DNA from: Seison nebaliae
Lineage: Eukaryota > Rotifera > Pararotatoria > Seisonacea > Seisonidae
Reading direction: 5' to 3'
Assembly: GCA_023231475.1 (NCBI GenBank)
Contig: JALJEE010000449.1
Span: 1-64,000, forward strand
DNA length: 64,000 bases
Shown here: positions 1 through 11,297 of the stretch, piece by piece
Position numbering within the stretch: position 1 is the first letter of the stretch
Layout: every line of letters begins with the position of its first letter
Notes under the pieces: model-generated
What the model saw: the letters and a program-made list of their open reading frames with translations, nothing else
The model's database searches: none
What the model was told of the DNA's origin: nothing
Program-made: the position numbers and the translations under genes

Positions 1-488
1 ATCATCATCATCACCATCATCATCATTAACAGGCGATAAAAGTATCGGTTCCATAATCATTATTACACTTCAATTTGTAATTTGAATATTAATTTAATAT
101 TTAACGGATATTTTATGACAATAGAATTTTAATAGTCATAGTTTAAGATTATGTCATTGACTCCCTAAACTTTCCCAACGACTTTCCCATAAGTCGTCTT
201 TTATTTCTGCTTTGAATGATTGGGAGAATTTGAGTAGAAATTGAAAACAGTCTTTTCCGAGGAACATGTCATGCAGCATGAAATATAAAAAGAAAAAAAT
301 AATAAATTGTTCTCCTACTAAACAAACGTAAGAAAACTATCTCTTACTTCCATTAATGAGATATTAGTGGACATTTTTCAAATAAGCGACATTTTTTTTC
401 TGGTTTAATTTTTTATCATTTCATAACAAAAACACTTTTTATAATTCCAATCATTAAGAACGGAAAAGAGAATAAATTAGACTTATAC
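1..488. other. Left-edge spacer with ATC repeat
   Basis: Positions 1-28 are an imperfect ATC/ACC trinucleotide run that continues off the left edge. The rest is AT-rich sequence without an open frame of note and is the upstream region of the LicD-like gene that starts at 489. I see no exon in it. Confidence 0.6.
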
Positions 489-2273
489 ATGTTTCATTTT
501 ATGAACGAAAAATTGGCGAAATTTGTCTTTCGTACTTACCTCCTCACAAGTCTGCGCCATATCTCTTTCGTATTCTTCCTGACATTCCTCCTCATATTCA
601 ATTTCCTTTTCCAAACTACCACCATATTGAGAGTAGATGATTATTCCGAGAGTATTATCATCGGATATGAGAGACACTCCGGTTGTCTTTTTAAGACGTC
701 TAAAGATTTACTCCATGGAATTATTCTTCCGTCCAAATCTCACAAATTAAAAACGGCAGTTCATGAATTATTTCGGGCCCATTCTCTTAAGAACCATTCC
801 CGGTTTAATAGTACGATATACGAGATGGAACTATTCAAAAACAAATTAGACTTTTCACGTATTTTATGTTACGGGAACGAAGGAGCAGATAATCATTCGA
901 CAGAACATCAACAATTTCAATATATCGATAGCAAACCAGATAAATATGGATATCGATATTGGAAATTAATCGATTACAAGTATAATAAACTTCGCGGTTG
1001 GTCTGTCAAACAGGAAGATGATATGACACGTCTATGTAAATTGTCTCAGACATGTCGAAAGAAATGGGAGTTTAAAGATCATGGTTTAACGGTAATTAAC
1101 CATTTCTTATATATGATTCTACTGACCGCATTAACCACCGTTTTCGAGAAATACAAATTGACTCATTTCCTTCATCAAGGATCACTCATCGGATCAGTTC
1201 GTCATCATGACGTAATTCCATGGGATGATGATATCGATATTGCAGTGACGGCGGAATATCCGACAAAATTATTCGTCGCATTAGACGAATTATGTCGAAA
1301 TGGCTTAATCACTTTTCGTTGTGGTCGTTCAACACCGATCAAACATTCATTTTTGAATAAACTCATTATGGATTCTCCGCTCTTATTTCGGAATTGGGGT
1401 GAACACGAAAATTTGTTGAATCGAAAAAAAACAAATTTAACGAAACTGTTGTTGTTGGAAGAAGAATTTTATAAATTACCAGAAAATAATAAAGAACCGA
1501 TTGACATTTTAAAAAGATCGATAAAAGATCAGTTATATCTTAATAGCAGTTCGAGATTAATTCAGAATATAAAAATATATTTTAACGACATCTCGTCATT
1601 TAAACCGTTTCATCGATTATTGAAGGTTTGGAATAAGAATGAGAAATATTCATTAACTTTTCCCGCCATCGATTTATGGATAATTTATCCGTCTCATTTG
1701 CCGAATGAGACTAAATATTTCGCTAATCTACATCCATTATGTCCGACGAGCAAACGGTCCGGTGGAATAATTTTCAAAAGAAATATTATTCTTCCATTAT
1801 ATCGAAGACCATTTGGACCTTTATGGATACCGGTCCCACAAGACATTCCGATTTATTTACTAATATGTTCGATACGACAAAAGATCTTGAGAGTGATGCA
1901 GGAATGCATCTCATCCAGATGGAATCATAAGACTCAATCATCGAAGAATTCTGTGGATTTTACGTGCGATAAATTATCGACTTTTTTCCCCTTCGTCCAA
2001 ACAAGAGACTCGGTCGCAAGACACTCTACGTCAATTCTTTGCTATGACAAATTATCGATTGCTCAATCATTTCTTGACTTGAAGTGGTTGGAATCGTCTT
2101 TCATCAACGAGAAGGACAAGAAAGAGAAGAAAATTATTCAAACATTTTTGAAGTCGCGACGTCATTTGAAGCTGTTCAATCTGCCCAAATATTTAAATCC
2201 TGTAAATGCATGTATTGAACATTTGGTGAAAGATACGACACTTCTCCAAACACTCACTATTCGGAGGACTTAA
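489..2273 (+). CDS. LicD/fukutin-family phosphotransferase-like type II membrane protein
   Basis: Single-exon frame of 594 residues. A short basic N-terminus is followed by one hydrophobic segment at about residues 24-42 (HISFVFFLTFLLIFNF), which fits a type II signal anchor of the Golgi or ER. The diagnostic part is at about 228-255: GSLIGSVRHHDVIPWDDDID, with the aspartate cluster D246-D248 and D250 that is the metal and nucleotide-binding motif of the LicD/FKRP/fukutin superfamily. A second conserved-looking block (DLWIIYP at about 398, GPLWIPVP at about 445) follows as expected for LicD domains. Members transfer phosphate-linked groups (phosphocholine in bacteria, ribitol-phosphate on dystroglycan in vertebrates); the substrate here cannot be read from sequence. 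Animal genomes often carry lineage-expanded members of unknown role, and this looks like one rather than a clear fukutin or FKRP orthologue. A poly(A) signal AATAAA lies at 2360. The domain is confident; the reaction is inference. Confidence 0.8.
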   Translation: MFHFMNEKLAKFVFRTYLLTSLRHISFVFFLTFLLIFNFLFQTTTILRVDDYSESIIIGYERHSGCLFKTSKDLLHGIILPSKSHKLKTAVHELFRAHSLKNHSRFNSTIYEMELFKNKLDFSRILCYGNEGADNHSTEHQQFQYIDSKPDKYGYRYWKLIDYKYNKLRGWSVKQEDDMTRLCKLSQTCRKKWEFKDHGLTVINHFLYMILLTALTTVFEKYKLTHFLHQGSLIGSVRHHDVIPWDDDIDIAVTAEYPTKLFVALDELCRNGLITFRCGRSTPIKHSFLNKLIMDSPLLFRNWGEHENLLNRKKTNLTKLLLLEEEFYKLPENNKEPIDILKRSIKDQLYLNSSSRLIQNIKIYFNDISSFKPFHRLLKVWNKNEKYSLTFPAIDLWIIYPSHLPNETKYFANLHPLCPTSKRSGGIIFKRNIILPLYRRPFGPLWIPVPQDIPIYLLICSIRQKILRVMQECISSRWNHKTQSSKNSVDFTCDKLSTFFPFVQTRDSVARHSTSILCYDKLSIAQSFLDLKWLESSFINEKDKKEKKIIQTFLKSRRHLKLFNLPKYLNPVNACIEHLVKDTTLLQTLTIRRT

Positions 2274-2579
2274 CAATCTCTATTTGAAACGATTATATTA
2301 TGTTTCTTTTTCTTTTCTGGTTATTGGCGAAAGAATTTCGTTTGTTATTTCTTTTATTGAATAAATATTTTTAAGTGAAACTTTTTCTTCCTTCATACTC
2401 TTGGAGGAAGTTTAATCGATAAATTTATTTGTTCAATCTTAATTATTCATGAGATTGAGCCATTTACATTCGACATTGATCCATATATATCTTTCAAACT
2501 AATAACAAATAAAATCTGCTCTCAACTTTCAATAACAATTCAAAAATAATTTGGAAATTGCTAAGAAAGAAATAGCCGA

Positions 2580-5500
2580 ATGAAGATAATTAATCGTTTT
2601 TCGATATTCATCTTCCTATCGATCATTGTCGCTCTCCAATCGATAACAGTCGATGTCGATTGGAGGAATCCGTCCGACAAATTACATTTCGAAGATAATC
2701 TTGTGATCGGTGTCACGGTAACTGGAATCGCACTCCCCTCCCCGACTTCTTTGATTTGTGCTGTACAAACACCACTCCACAAATATCATCAATTCTATTT
2801 AAGGAAAGTTTATAAAAGATCAGATGCAACGACTGCCGTTCCATCAGTCGCAATCAATGGAGAACGTACATATACAAACAAAATAAAATATTCGGTTGGT
2901 CTTTAAAAAGTCATCGAAATTTAAATCTTTTTTTTTGTACAGACGATTGTTGGAAGTTTCACTGTGGACGTCACATCCGGTAGATCGTTAAATTTCGATT
3001 TTGAAATGTATTTCAATGTGAGAATTACTTCATATGTGCTAAGTAAAACTTCTTTACTAGTCAGTCCAATTTATGTCACTTGTGCATTGGGCGAAGAAGT
3101 TTCCATGCAAATGATTGATGATATTACATTAGACTTTACCGATCTTTTAACGGTTTCTTATTTTATTTAAACATTTTATTTTTTATATTTAAATCATATC
3201 ATATAGTATGTTGGTTCGTTAACCCCTCCGAGTTACCATGTGGTTCCTGGACCTAAACATTCCGTTGGTGCTGGTAGTTATATCGATGTCATAGTCAATT
3301 TACGACATCGAAAATTTCTCAAACTCTTAACCATCAGAGGTTACGACAGTGTCTCCACGAAATTACGAGGAGTATATCGAATTCGAACTGGAAAAAATTT
3401 CCATTACGAACCGTTCAGTTCCGTTGCTGCTTATTGTTCTGGTACATGTCCCAGTCTAGTTCGTACCGATCGATATATCAATAATCATGGTTAACGGCCT
3501 TTTATTTTTAGTTGAAGATATGATTTTGTTACCATTTTCAGATAGAACTCGAGTTTTAACTGATAATACGATAACTTATCGTATATTTTATACAGTTCAA
3601 CCAACTTATATCCAACATGCTGTTTATCATTATGGTGTAACATTTAATGACGGATCGGAATTTAAGACGACTTATGCTGCTGCTTTGGGGCCACCATCTT
3701 CTTGTGACTTTAACGTTACATCGGATTATTTGACGGTGAGTGAAGTGGATGGACCGACTCAAGGTGTCTTCCCCGAACAAGTTCTCACCAATCATGTCAT
3801 TCGAACCGCTTTGCCAATTATGAAAACTGACTCCGACAAAACTGAGTGTATGGAATTATCTTATCGAATTATTCCAAATCCGTCATGTACGATTGAAACG
3901 TATTCATATCTCTATAAATATTACACATTTACACCCGTCCCGATTGTTATCGAAAATGTTTGTCTTCAGTTTTTATCAGATATTTCAAATATCATTTTAG
4001 AATGAAGTATTTTTGGATTACACAAATGTGCTGAAAACATACTCACTTCCTGTATATCATAGTTCTTATACACATTACGCTTTAGTGTTGAGATGTGAAG
4101 GTTAGTGAGAATTTGGTTTAAAAAAAAAATTAAAAATTTATCAGGAAACAATCGTGGTTATCGATTGGAAGGAATGTCGAAATCGACCGACGGTTTCCCT
4201 TATTACATCAATTTCACGAAAGATATTGATGTGGTAGACACACCCGATTATTCATTGATGACAGTGACGGTTTTCCATTTTCATTGTTTTGCTTATTATT
4301 ATTTTACCACTTTAACCTCATTTTAGTTGTATACACCAATTCAAACAATCATTACTGGTACTTATTTCGCAAGTCAAGCGGGTGTTGACGGACTTACGAA
4401 ACCGCCATCTCCCTACGATGTCCATTATATTCGAGTGGATATAGATGACAATATGTGGATGAAAGATTGTGAGTTGAAATTCGAGTTAACGACGGGGAGA
4501 GATGTTTTGTGGAAGAATATGAGAATTTATTGGACTGGTTCAAATATCAAAATCAGTTCAGATGCAGTTGAATGGACAATTAACGGTGTGAGAACTATAG
4601 GCAGATTAAAACTGAACAACATAGCGACACTTCGGGGATATTATTCTCCATATCCTTCTTCGTTCATATTTTTTTAAATTTTGAATTTAAACTATCTAAT
4701 TGGTATTTTCAGATATCATTCACAACTTATTCTTGAAATAACAATGGAAGTTAATCCCGCCAGTGACCTGCCATCGGCCGAACCGATCGAACGACCTTAT
4801 ACCATGTCGATGACTTGTCAAGGCATTTCTGTAGGATCCACTGTATCTGGAACTGCTCGAGTTGTCCCCAACTATATCATCCCACCAATGTCGATAGTTT
4901 ACAACTTATCTAAATTTCCAGTTAAATTCCATTTTATTTTAGGCTCAAAATGAATTCACAAGTTCGAAGATAGCGGCCATGTCTTCGATTACTTGGAAAC
5001 ATAAAGTGGTTACCGGTTCTCCAAACTACGATATTTGGTTGTCGTTTGGGAAATTTTATTTCCCAAAACATTTCTATACAGAGCGATTGCTGTTGAAAGG
5101 AAGTACAACCGGTAATGTTGAACAACACACTTGTTCTGCAGGAACTAAAAGTATCGGATTCTCTATGCCGGCAGCTGGTAGTCTAATTTATGGGACTGGA
5201 AATGACAGTTTGATTCCATATACAATGGATGACGCCATAAAATTTCAACGAGATTACAAAGAAATTGATGGCGATTACTTTACTCAACAATTCGTCAACG
5301 ATTTGGGATTTGCTATTTTTGTCAGTTCATAATTATCATCTTCTTCTTTTGAATTAGTGTAATTTGATGTTAATAATAGGAAATTATCCGTCATATGAAC
5401 GACGTGAGTATCAGGTTGAATTTATGTTTACGAATATGGTGAAGAAGAATTTGAAACCATCAATGGAACTATCTGTAAATTTCTATGACGCCGTTCTCAA

Positions 5501-8500
5501 AAGTCCAATAACTTTATCTGATTCGACCACAGTGGAAACAACGGAAAATTTAATTAATACAGTTAATTCTTTTGATGGAATTGAATACAAAAATAATTGA
5601 ATTTGCAGGAAAGTGAAGCACCATCAACTGTAACATCGAAATGGTTCGATGGAAATGAAATCTTTCCTGGAGAAACAAAAGTTTTACTTTTATGGACCCA
5701 ACTGAGTCCAGGTAAAGACTATTCGGAAATTGGCTTTTCTGTTGCTGTTGAACGTTTATCTAATTTTAATTTTAATTTCATAACAATATTCGAATATTAG
5801 CGAACCATTTCAGTGTTGTTGATATCATGCTGGTACAAGCAGGAATAAATGTTCCATGTATTACCGATTATATACCATCAGTGAGAGAGTTCGTATATAA
5901 AGACTTCAATGGTCAACCCTGGAGCACGTTAGATATTCCAAAAAAGAATTATATTATGAAAGAATCGATTCCTTTCAATAACGATGATAAAGTGATAAAG
6001 AAAGCGGTTATAAAATTCACAAACACCATAACAATTCCCAATCAATACGAATATGGTCATTCAAATAATTCGAACAACGCCGAACTGAATAAAGTTATTT
6101 GAATTCCATTAATAATTTCTATTCCATTAATAATTTCAATTTTCAGTTATATTTTGAAGTTCATATTCATGCTTTGGAAAGTTCCAATGTCGTTGATCTG
6201 ACGAAACAGGTCACTTTAGATTGGCATGGAACGCAACGGACACCGACGCTCAAGAAGAAGACTTCTCTCAAATCGAGTAATAAAAATGGGGAAATCTCAG
6301 ACGTCGTCATTGGAATTGCTGATAGTAATGATGCATGGAAGATAATAGAAGATATTCCATCAGTTGCAGTTGGACAATTACTGAACATGAGAATAAAATT
6401 TCGATATTCGGATAAAATAATTTCGAAAAATTATTATGACACGAGACCGATTACGGCCAATTTGCGATTTAAATTGACAACCGCAGTGGAAACCGTCAGC
6501 GAAGAACATGGCGAAGAAAGTTTACTCGATATCAAATCGATCAGAATTGGCGAATTGGGAAAGAATGTTGAAACGATCAGAAAAAATTATATTAATTCGG
6601 CCAACATACAATTTACCGTAATCAATGACGATACACCACATAGTCATACCGGTCTGGTGGATTGGTTCATTATCACTAATACGGAATTGAGTCATCGTAA
6701 TACGTTTATGGATGCGACGGATGAAGATGATGAGATAATAGTGGATTTCCAAGTGAAAGTGTCTGATCATTGGTCATACGCGAACGCCGAATCCACAAAT
6801 ACTTCGATTGGATTGAAAGTTCAGCTGAAAGATAAGGATAATGTTGTAACAGCCGTAGAAACTACCAAAACTGTAACTGTCACGTTGAACGATAACAAAA
6901 TCCCACAAATTCAAGTTGATGCAGAATTATCTTCACCAACTTATTTGGTGAAGTTCGTAATTTAAATTTATTAATTTTAATAATTTTTTCTTAAATTTTA
7001 AGTGAATTGATAAATTTGAATGTTAACCTGGAACATAAAACCGAATCGACGGCGAATGCTTATGAAATCGAAACTCGAATTCATGTTCCGTATCATCTCG
7101 CTTATAATACAACTTCATTAATCAAGGGACGGAATAATATCCAAACAGAAGTTGTTGACAATGAATATATCAATGTGAAAGTTAATTATAATTCATAATA
7201 AAATAATTAGTTAAATTTATAATATTATTATTTCCAAAGGTGAAATCACTTGTTCTTGGAGAGAAAATTAATTTCAGTGTTCTATTTATGATCGAAGAAG
7301 AGAAGTATATCAATTTAAAGGATAGAAGTACAAATGATGATAATACGAAATATTTGAATACCGATTTCTCGATCGATGTCATCAGTCATCGATCAATCGT
7401 CACCACATCAGAGTCGACCACAGTCATATTGGATGAAACGGAATTCTTCGAGGAGACCACCTTCCTTTCATGTAATATCACAACGACCTGTTAGGAAATT
7501 TTCAATGACGAATAAAATTTGATTTTTGTTGCAGTCAATTTTTATCAGGAATCAAACTCCTATAATTTGTGTTATGAAACGGCATCGGAATCTGCTACCA
7601 ATATTAACCATATGGGTAAAGTACAAACGAAACACGACACACCGGCATGGTTAGGAGATCAACCGGCGAACGATTATAATCATCAATATTTACAAGTTAA
7701 TAATAATTAAAATTTCTCTCATTCTTATCGATCAGGTGCAAATGGGATATAAAAAATTTAATGTTCAACGAATTAAATTGGAAATGAAAAACGATGACTT
7801 CCTACCAACGAGAGTTCTCGTTCGATTTACAAAGAATAATATGATACCGGTTTGGTATCCATCAACCACATCAAATAATCGGGATCGATATCTGATCGAT
7901 ATACCTGCAGGAAGAAAGGAATATTTGATTAATATCGTTGAAAGTGATGTGGATGGAGTTCGTGTTTATCCGATAATGAATGATGGAGAATCGATTCCAT
8001 ATTTCACTATCAAAGTTTTAGGCGTACCGATCGATGAGACAAGTTTTGAATTTTATTTTAAAGTTTCTTTTTCATAATTTTTTCAACAAGAGCTCGGTTG
8101 TAGAATGGAGAGGACGTGGTCTCGATTATTATTGACGAACGAGAAGAATTTAATTGCTTCCTGTATGAGATCTACATCGAAGTTATTTGAAAATTAAAAA
8201 AAAATTTTTTTTCAATTTTATTTTTAGTGATCCATCACAATGTTCGATATCGTTAGACAACGGAAATAAATGGATAAGTTTTCCTTCTTTTGTTTTTCAT
8301 CAATATTATTGAATCGAAATAATTCAGAGATAAATGAACATATTGTAAATCTACATTTTATCGATTCTAAATCGAACGTTGCGTCATGGAGCAATGGAAG
8401 AAGTACAGAGAATGAGAATATTTATGGGACGTTCGATGATGGTACGATGAAAATGAGAATTTCTCTTTATGAAGAAATGGAGAATCCGATTTTCTATGAG

Positions 8501-8820
8501 GAATTAAATCTATTACAAGATAATTTGGATGTGACTACTAATCTTTTCTCCTTCTCTGGTTATCTCACTGAACAATACGACAATCACTGGACAGCGGCTA
8601 CGAAACGAAAAAAACATATTCCTTTCAAATCCATGGTTTTTTCTTATCACCTATTTTTTAAAATTTACTATTAACATCTCATTTGTAGAGTGGGAAGACG
8701 ATGGATGAATTAAGTTCATATCATTTATCATACAATTCCACATTAATCGGTGTGGACGGTGATGGAATTAAATTGAAAAATGATGATGCCACTTGGGAGA
8801 AGATCGCGAACTGGTTCTAA
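2580..8820 (+). CDS. Large secreted protein of unknown family, 21 exons, about 1,751 aa
   Basis: I do not recognise the family. The protein starts with a clear signal peptide (hydrophobic residues 7-20) and has no other convincing membrane segment, so it should be secreted. My exon model, all phases consistent: 2580-2894, 2943-3152, 3207-3462 (or to 3489), 3512-3957, 4001-4100, 4145-4269, 4327-4661, 4713-4896 (or to 4920), 4943-5320, 5358-5561, 5609-5753, 5801-6093, 6147-6952, 7003-7180, 7240-7471, 7535-7695, 7736-8042, 8091-8181, 8228-8277, 8328-8635, 8689-8820. Introns are about 37-63 bases. The sum is 5,256 bases, a whole number of codons ending in TAA. The chain is rich in beta-type alternating sequence, Thr, Val and Asp, with few cysteines, as in matrix or surface proteins built of beta-sandwich repeats, but I could not match a repeat unit. 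It could be several genes, yet the phase closure and single signal peptide argue for one. Confidence 0.75.
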
Positions 8821-9247
8821 ATTATGACGAATAATTCATAATAATTCAACGTAATAATAATATGAATATTTCCCTCATTCTTTCCTCGTATCTGATCTAC
8901 GAATTTTTGATTTGTTATTGAAAATATTAGGAAGTAATCGGATTGAATGGAAGTGGATTGTTTAGAATAAAATCATTTCTTTCTCTCGAATTTCCTGACA
9001 AGAGAATGTGAATGAGAAGTTGATATTAGATGAGAGTTTTAGCGCGCTACACAGAATCGGGAGAGAGAAAGTCAAAAGACTAAAAGAAAAAAAAATGAGA
9101 ATTTATTTAGTTTGAGAATTTGAATATGCCAACAACAACAACGTGAGAGGGAAGTATATTTGTTGATAAGAAGAATTTCCCTTCGAATTAGTTCGTTTCG
9201 TTAATTCTGTTTATTTATTTATAAATCAATCGACATATTATTGTTGG
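8821..9247. other. Spacer upstream of SH3BGR-like gene
   Basis: AT-rich intergenic sequence between the stop of the large secreted protein gene and the SH3BGR-like start. It contains the only nearby GC-richer patch (around 9041-9060) but no open frame and no recognisable site. It should hold the 3' end of one gene and the promoter of the next. Confidence 0.5.
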
Positions 9248-11159
9248 ATGGAAGATTCTCAACGTGATTCAATGGAGGAAGTTGAAGAGAAGATGATAAA
9301 AGTTTATGTCACTTCCATTTCGTCTAGTAAGGACGTTCGAATGAATCAGCGGAAAATGTCTTATGTTCTCATTTCGAATAACATCGAATTTAAAGAGATC
9401 GATATTTCCGATCCATATTATGGAGAAGAGAAGGATCTGATGTGGAAACGTGTCCAATCGATTTATTCCGAATCCAATTCGGATGATAGTGGAAGTGAAG
9501 GTTGTACTCGAATTCATAAAAATGTCGTCACTCCTCAAATATTCAGTGATGGCAAATATTGTGGAGTTATTTGAATTTTTTAAAAATAATTAATTTTAAA
9601 TTATTATCATTTTATATTAAAAGGATTATCATTCGTTTGAAGACGCGATAGAGAACGATGAATTATACAAATTCTTATTCTTGGAAGAACCGGAACCGAT
9701 TCGGAATCCAAATTTAACTCCGATCGAAACATCTGTTAGATAATGAGAAAGAGATGCAAATTCCGTTCCATTCTAACTCGACATGTTTTCAGAACTAACG
9801 CAGAACTCCATTCCATATATGAAAGATTTCCTTTTTTTTTAAAAAAAAAATTATTCCACCAAATTCAATTCCTGTAAATTCTCATTCTTATTTTGAATAT
9901 TCAATTATTTCGATTGTTACTCATTTCTCAATTTGTTTGTCATTCACCTCTCACTTAACCTTCATCGTCTCTAACAAACTGTTTTATTGAATGTTTCAAA
10001 TATATCTAATATATTTTGAATTAATAAATGAAAGGAAAACGAAGAAGAGGAGAAAGAGAACGAAAATGAAGATGAAATTAAAAATTCTGATGATGAAGAT
10101 GAAATTAAGAAATCAGATGATGAAGATGAAATAAAAAATTCTGATGGTGAAGATAAAGAAGATGAAGATGAAGAAGATAATAAGGAGGATATGAATGTAT
10201 CAGACGAGGAAGAAGAAAAAATGGAAAAAGATGCGACAGTTAAAGATCATGAAGATGGTAGTGGTGATGATATTTCAAGTGGAAAAGAAGAAGATGATGA
10301 AAATATGACGGAGAAAAGAGATAGTGAAGAAGATGATGAAAATATGACAGAGAAAAGAGATAGTGAAGAAGATGAAGATATGACAGAAAAAAGAGATAGT
10401 GAAGAAGAAGAAAATTCCAGTGAAGACGAACAACCAACAGAGAAAGACGAAGAATCGTTAGATGGAAATGAATCGACGACTATAAATGAGATAGAGAGTG
10501 ACAACGATGAAGATAAGAGTGAAATTGATGCTTCTTCCATCCATGAAGATGAGGAAGAAAAGAAGAATGAAGAGGAAGAAGAAGTTTATTCGCGATCAAG
10601 ACGCCGAAGACGTGAATGGGCAAATGAAGAAGAAAAAGAGAGTTCAGAAGAAGAAGAAGAAGAAGATTCAGCTGATCATGAAGATTATGTGGAAGATGAA
10701 GATGATGATACTCCAAATCCACGTCTATCGACAATAGCGGAAGATGAAGAGGAAGAAGAAGAATCGAATCCTCGTTTAAGTTCCGATAGTAACAAATCGA
10801 GTAAACCAAGATTAAGTACAGAAGATGATGTCTCATCAATATTCGAACCAGATAAATCGTCGATAAAAGACGATGTGGAAATGAAGAAGGAAACGCCGAA
10901 ACGACGAGGTCGTTTTGATTCGGAAGAGAAGGAATCAGTCGAACCGAAAGAAGAAAAGAAATCGAACGATTCGTCGATAATTGAGGAGACGGTGGAGAAA
11001 CCGAAAAGAAGAGGACGATTCAGTTCGCCCGAACCAACAGAAGAAGTTCACGAAAGACCAAAACGTCAAGGACGTTTCGACGATGTGGAAGTACCGACCG
11101 ATGTGGAAAAAGTAGAAGAAACGCCAACTACGACCGGCCGTCGTCGTCGAGGATGGTAA
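9248..11159 (+). CDS. SH3BGR-family glutaredoxin-like protein with long acidic/basic tail
   Basis: Exons 9248-9565, 9624-9734 and 10035-11159, all phase 0, give 517 residues. Residues 16-143 match the SH3-domain-binding glutamic-acid-rich family: IKVYVTSISSSKDVRMNQ at the start, an EIDIS strand, and the closing block TPQIFSDGKYCG then DYHSFEDAIEND across the first splice. This fold is thioredoxin-like but lacks the CXXC redox pair, as is normal for the family; members are cytosolic or nuclear and of poorly known role. The start may instead be M16 (9293), which is where most family members begin. The third exon adds about 374 residues, first Glu/Asp-rich as the family name suggests, then Arg-rich with repeated PKRRGRF-type units. 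If the second donor at 9735 is not used, translation ends three codons later, giving a short family-size form of about 145 residues. The tail's inclusion is inferred from phase and from the family's acidic tails. Confidence 0.8.
10287..10400 (+). repeat. Three-copy tandem repeat, 39/39/36 bp, coding
   Basis: Copies at 10287-10325/6, 10326-10364 and 10365-10400 encode near-identical EEDDENMTEKRDS units inside the acidic tail of the SH3BGR-like protein. The third copy lacks one codon. The first two differ by a single base over the core, so the duplication is recent or kept homogeneous. Confidence 0.85.
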
Positions 11160-11297
11160 AAATGGAAATTTTTAAACATTTATTTAATTTGCTTCTCCTT
11201 TCCATTTGATATTCATTACGATTAAACAAAATATTTTGAAAATTTTAATTTAAACTGAAATTTTATCTGAAGAAAATAATCTAAAATTTAAAAAAGT

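Noticed and set aside
3490-3511. A 22-base intron with perfect GTTAAC...TTTAG ends
   Set aside because: The donors at 3463 (49 bases) and 3454 (58 bases) reach the same acceptor in the same phase and fit the normal intron size here. A 22-base intron would be below the known limit for most animals; only cDNA can decide.
4921-4942. A second apparent 22-base intron
   Set aside because: The upstream GTT donor at 4897 gives an ordinary 46-base intron in the same phase.
10240-10839. Minus-strand frames rich in Leu, Ser and His opposite the acidic tail
   Set aside because: They are the mirror image of GAA/GAT codons of the SH3BGR tail and have no domain or splice context.
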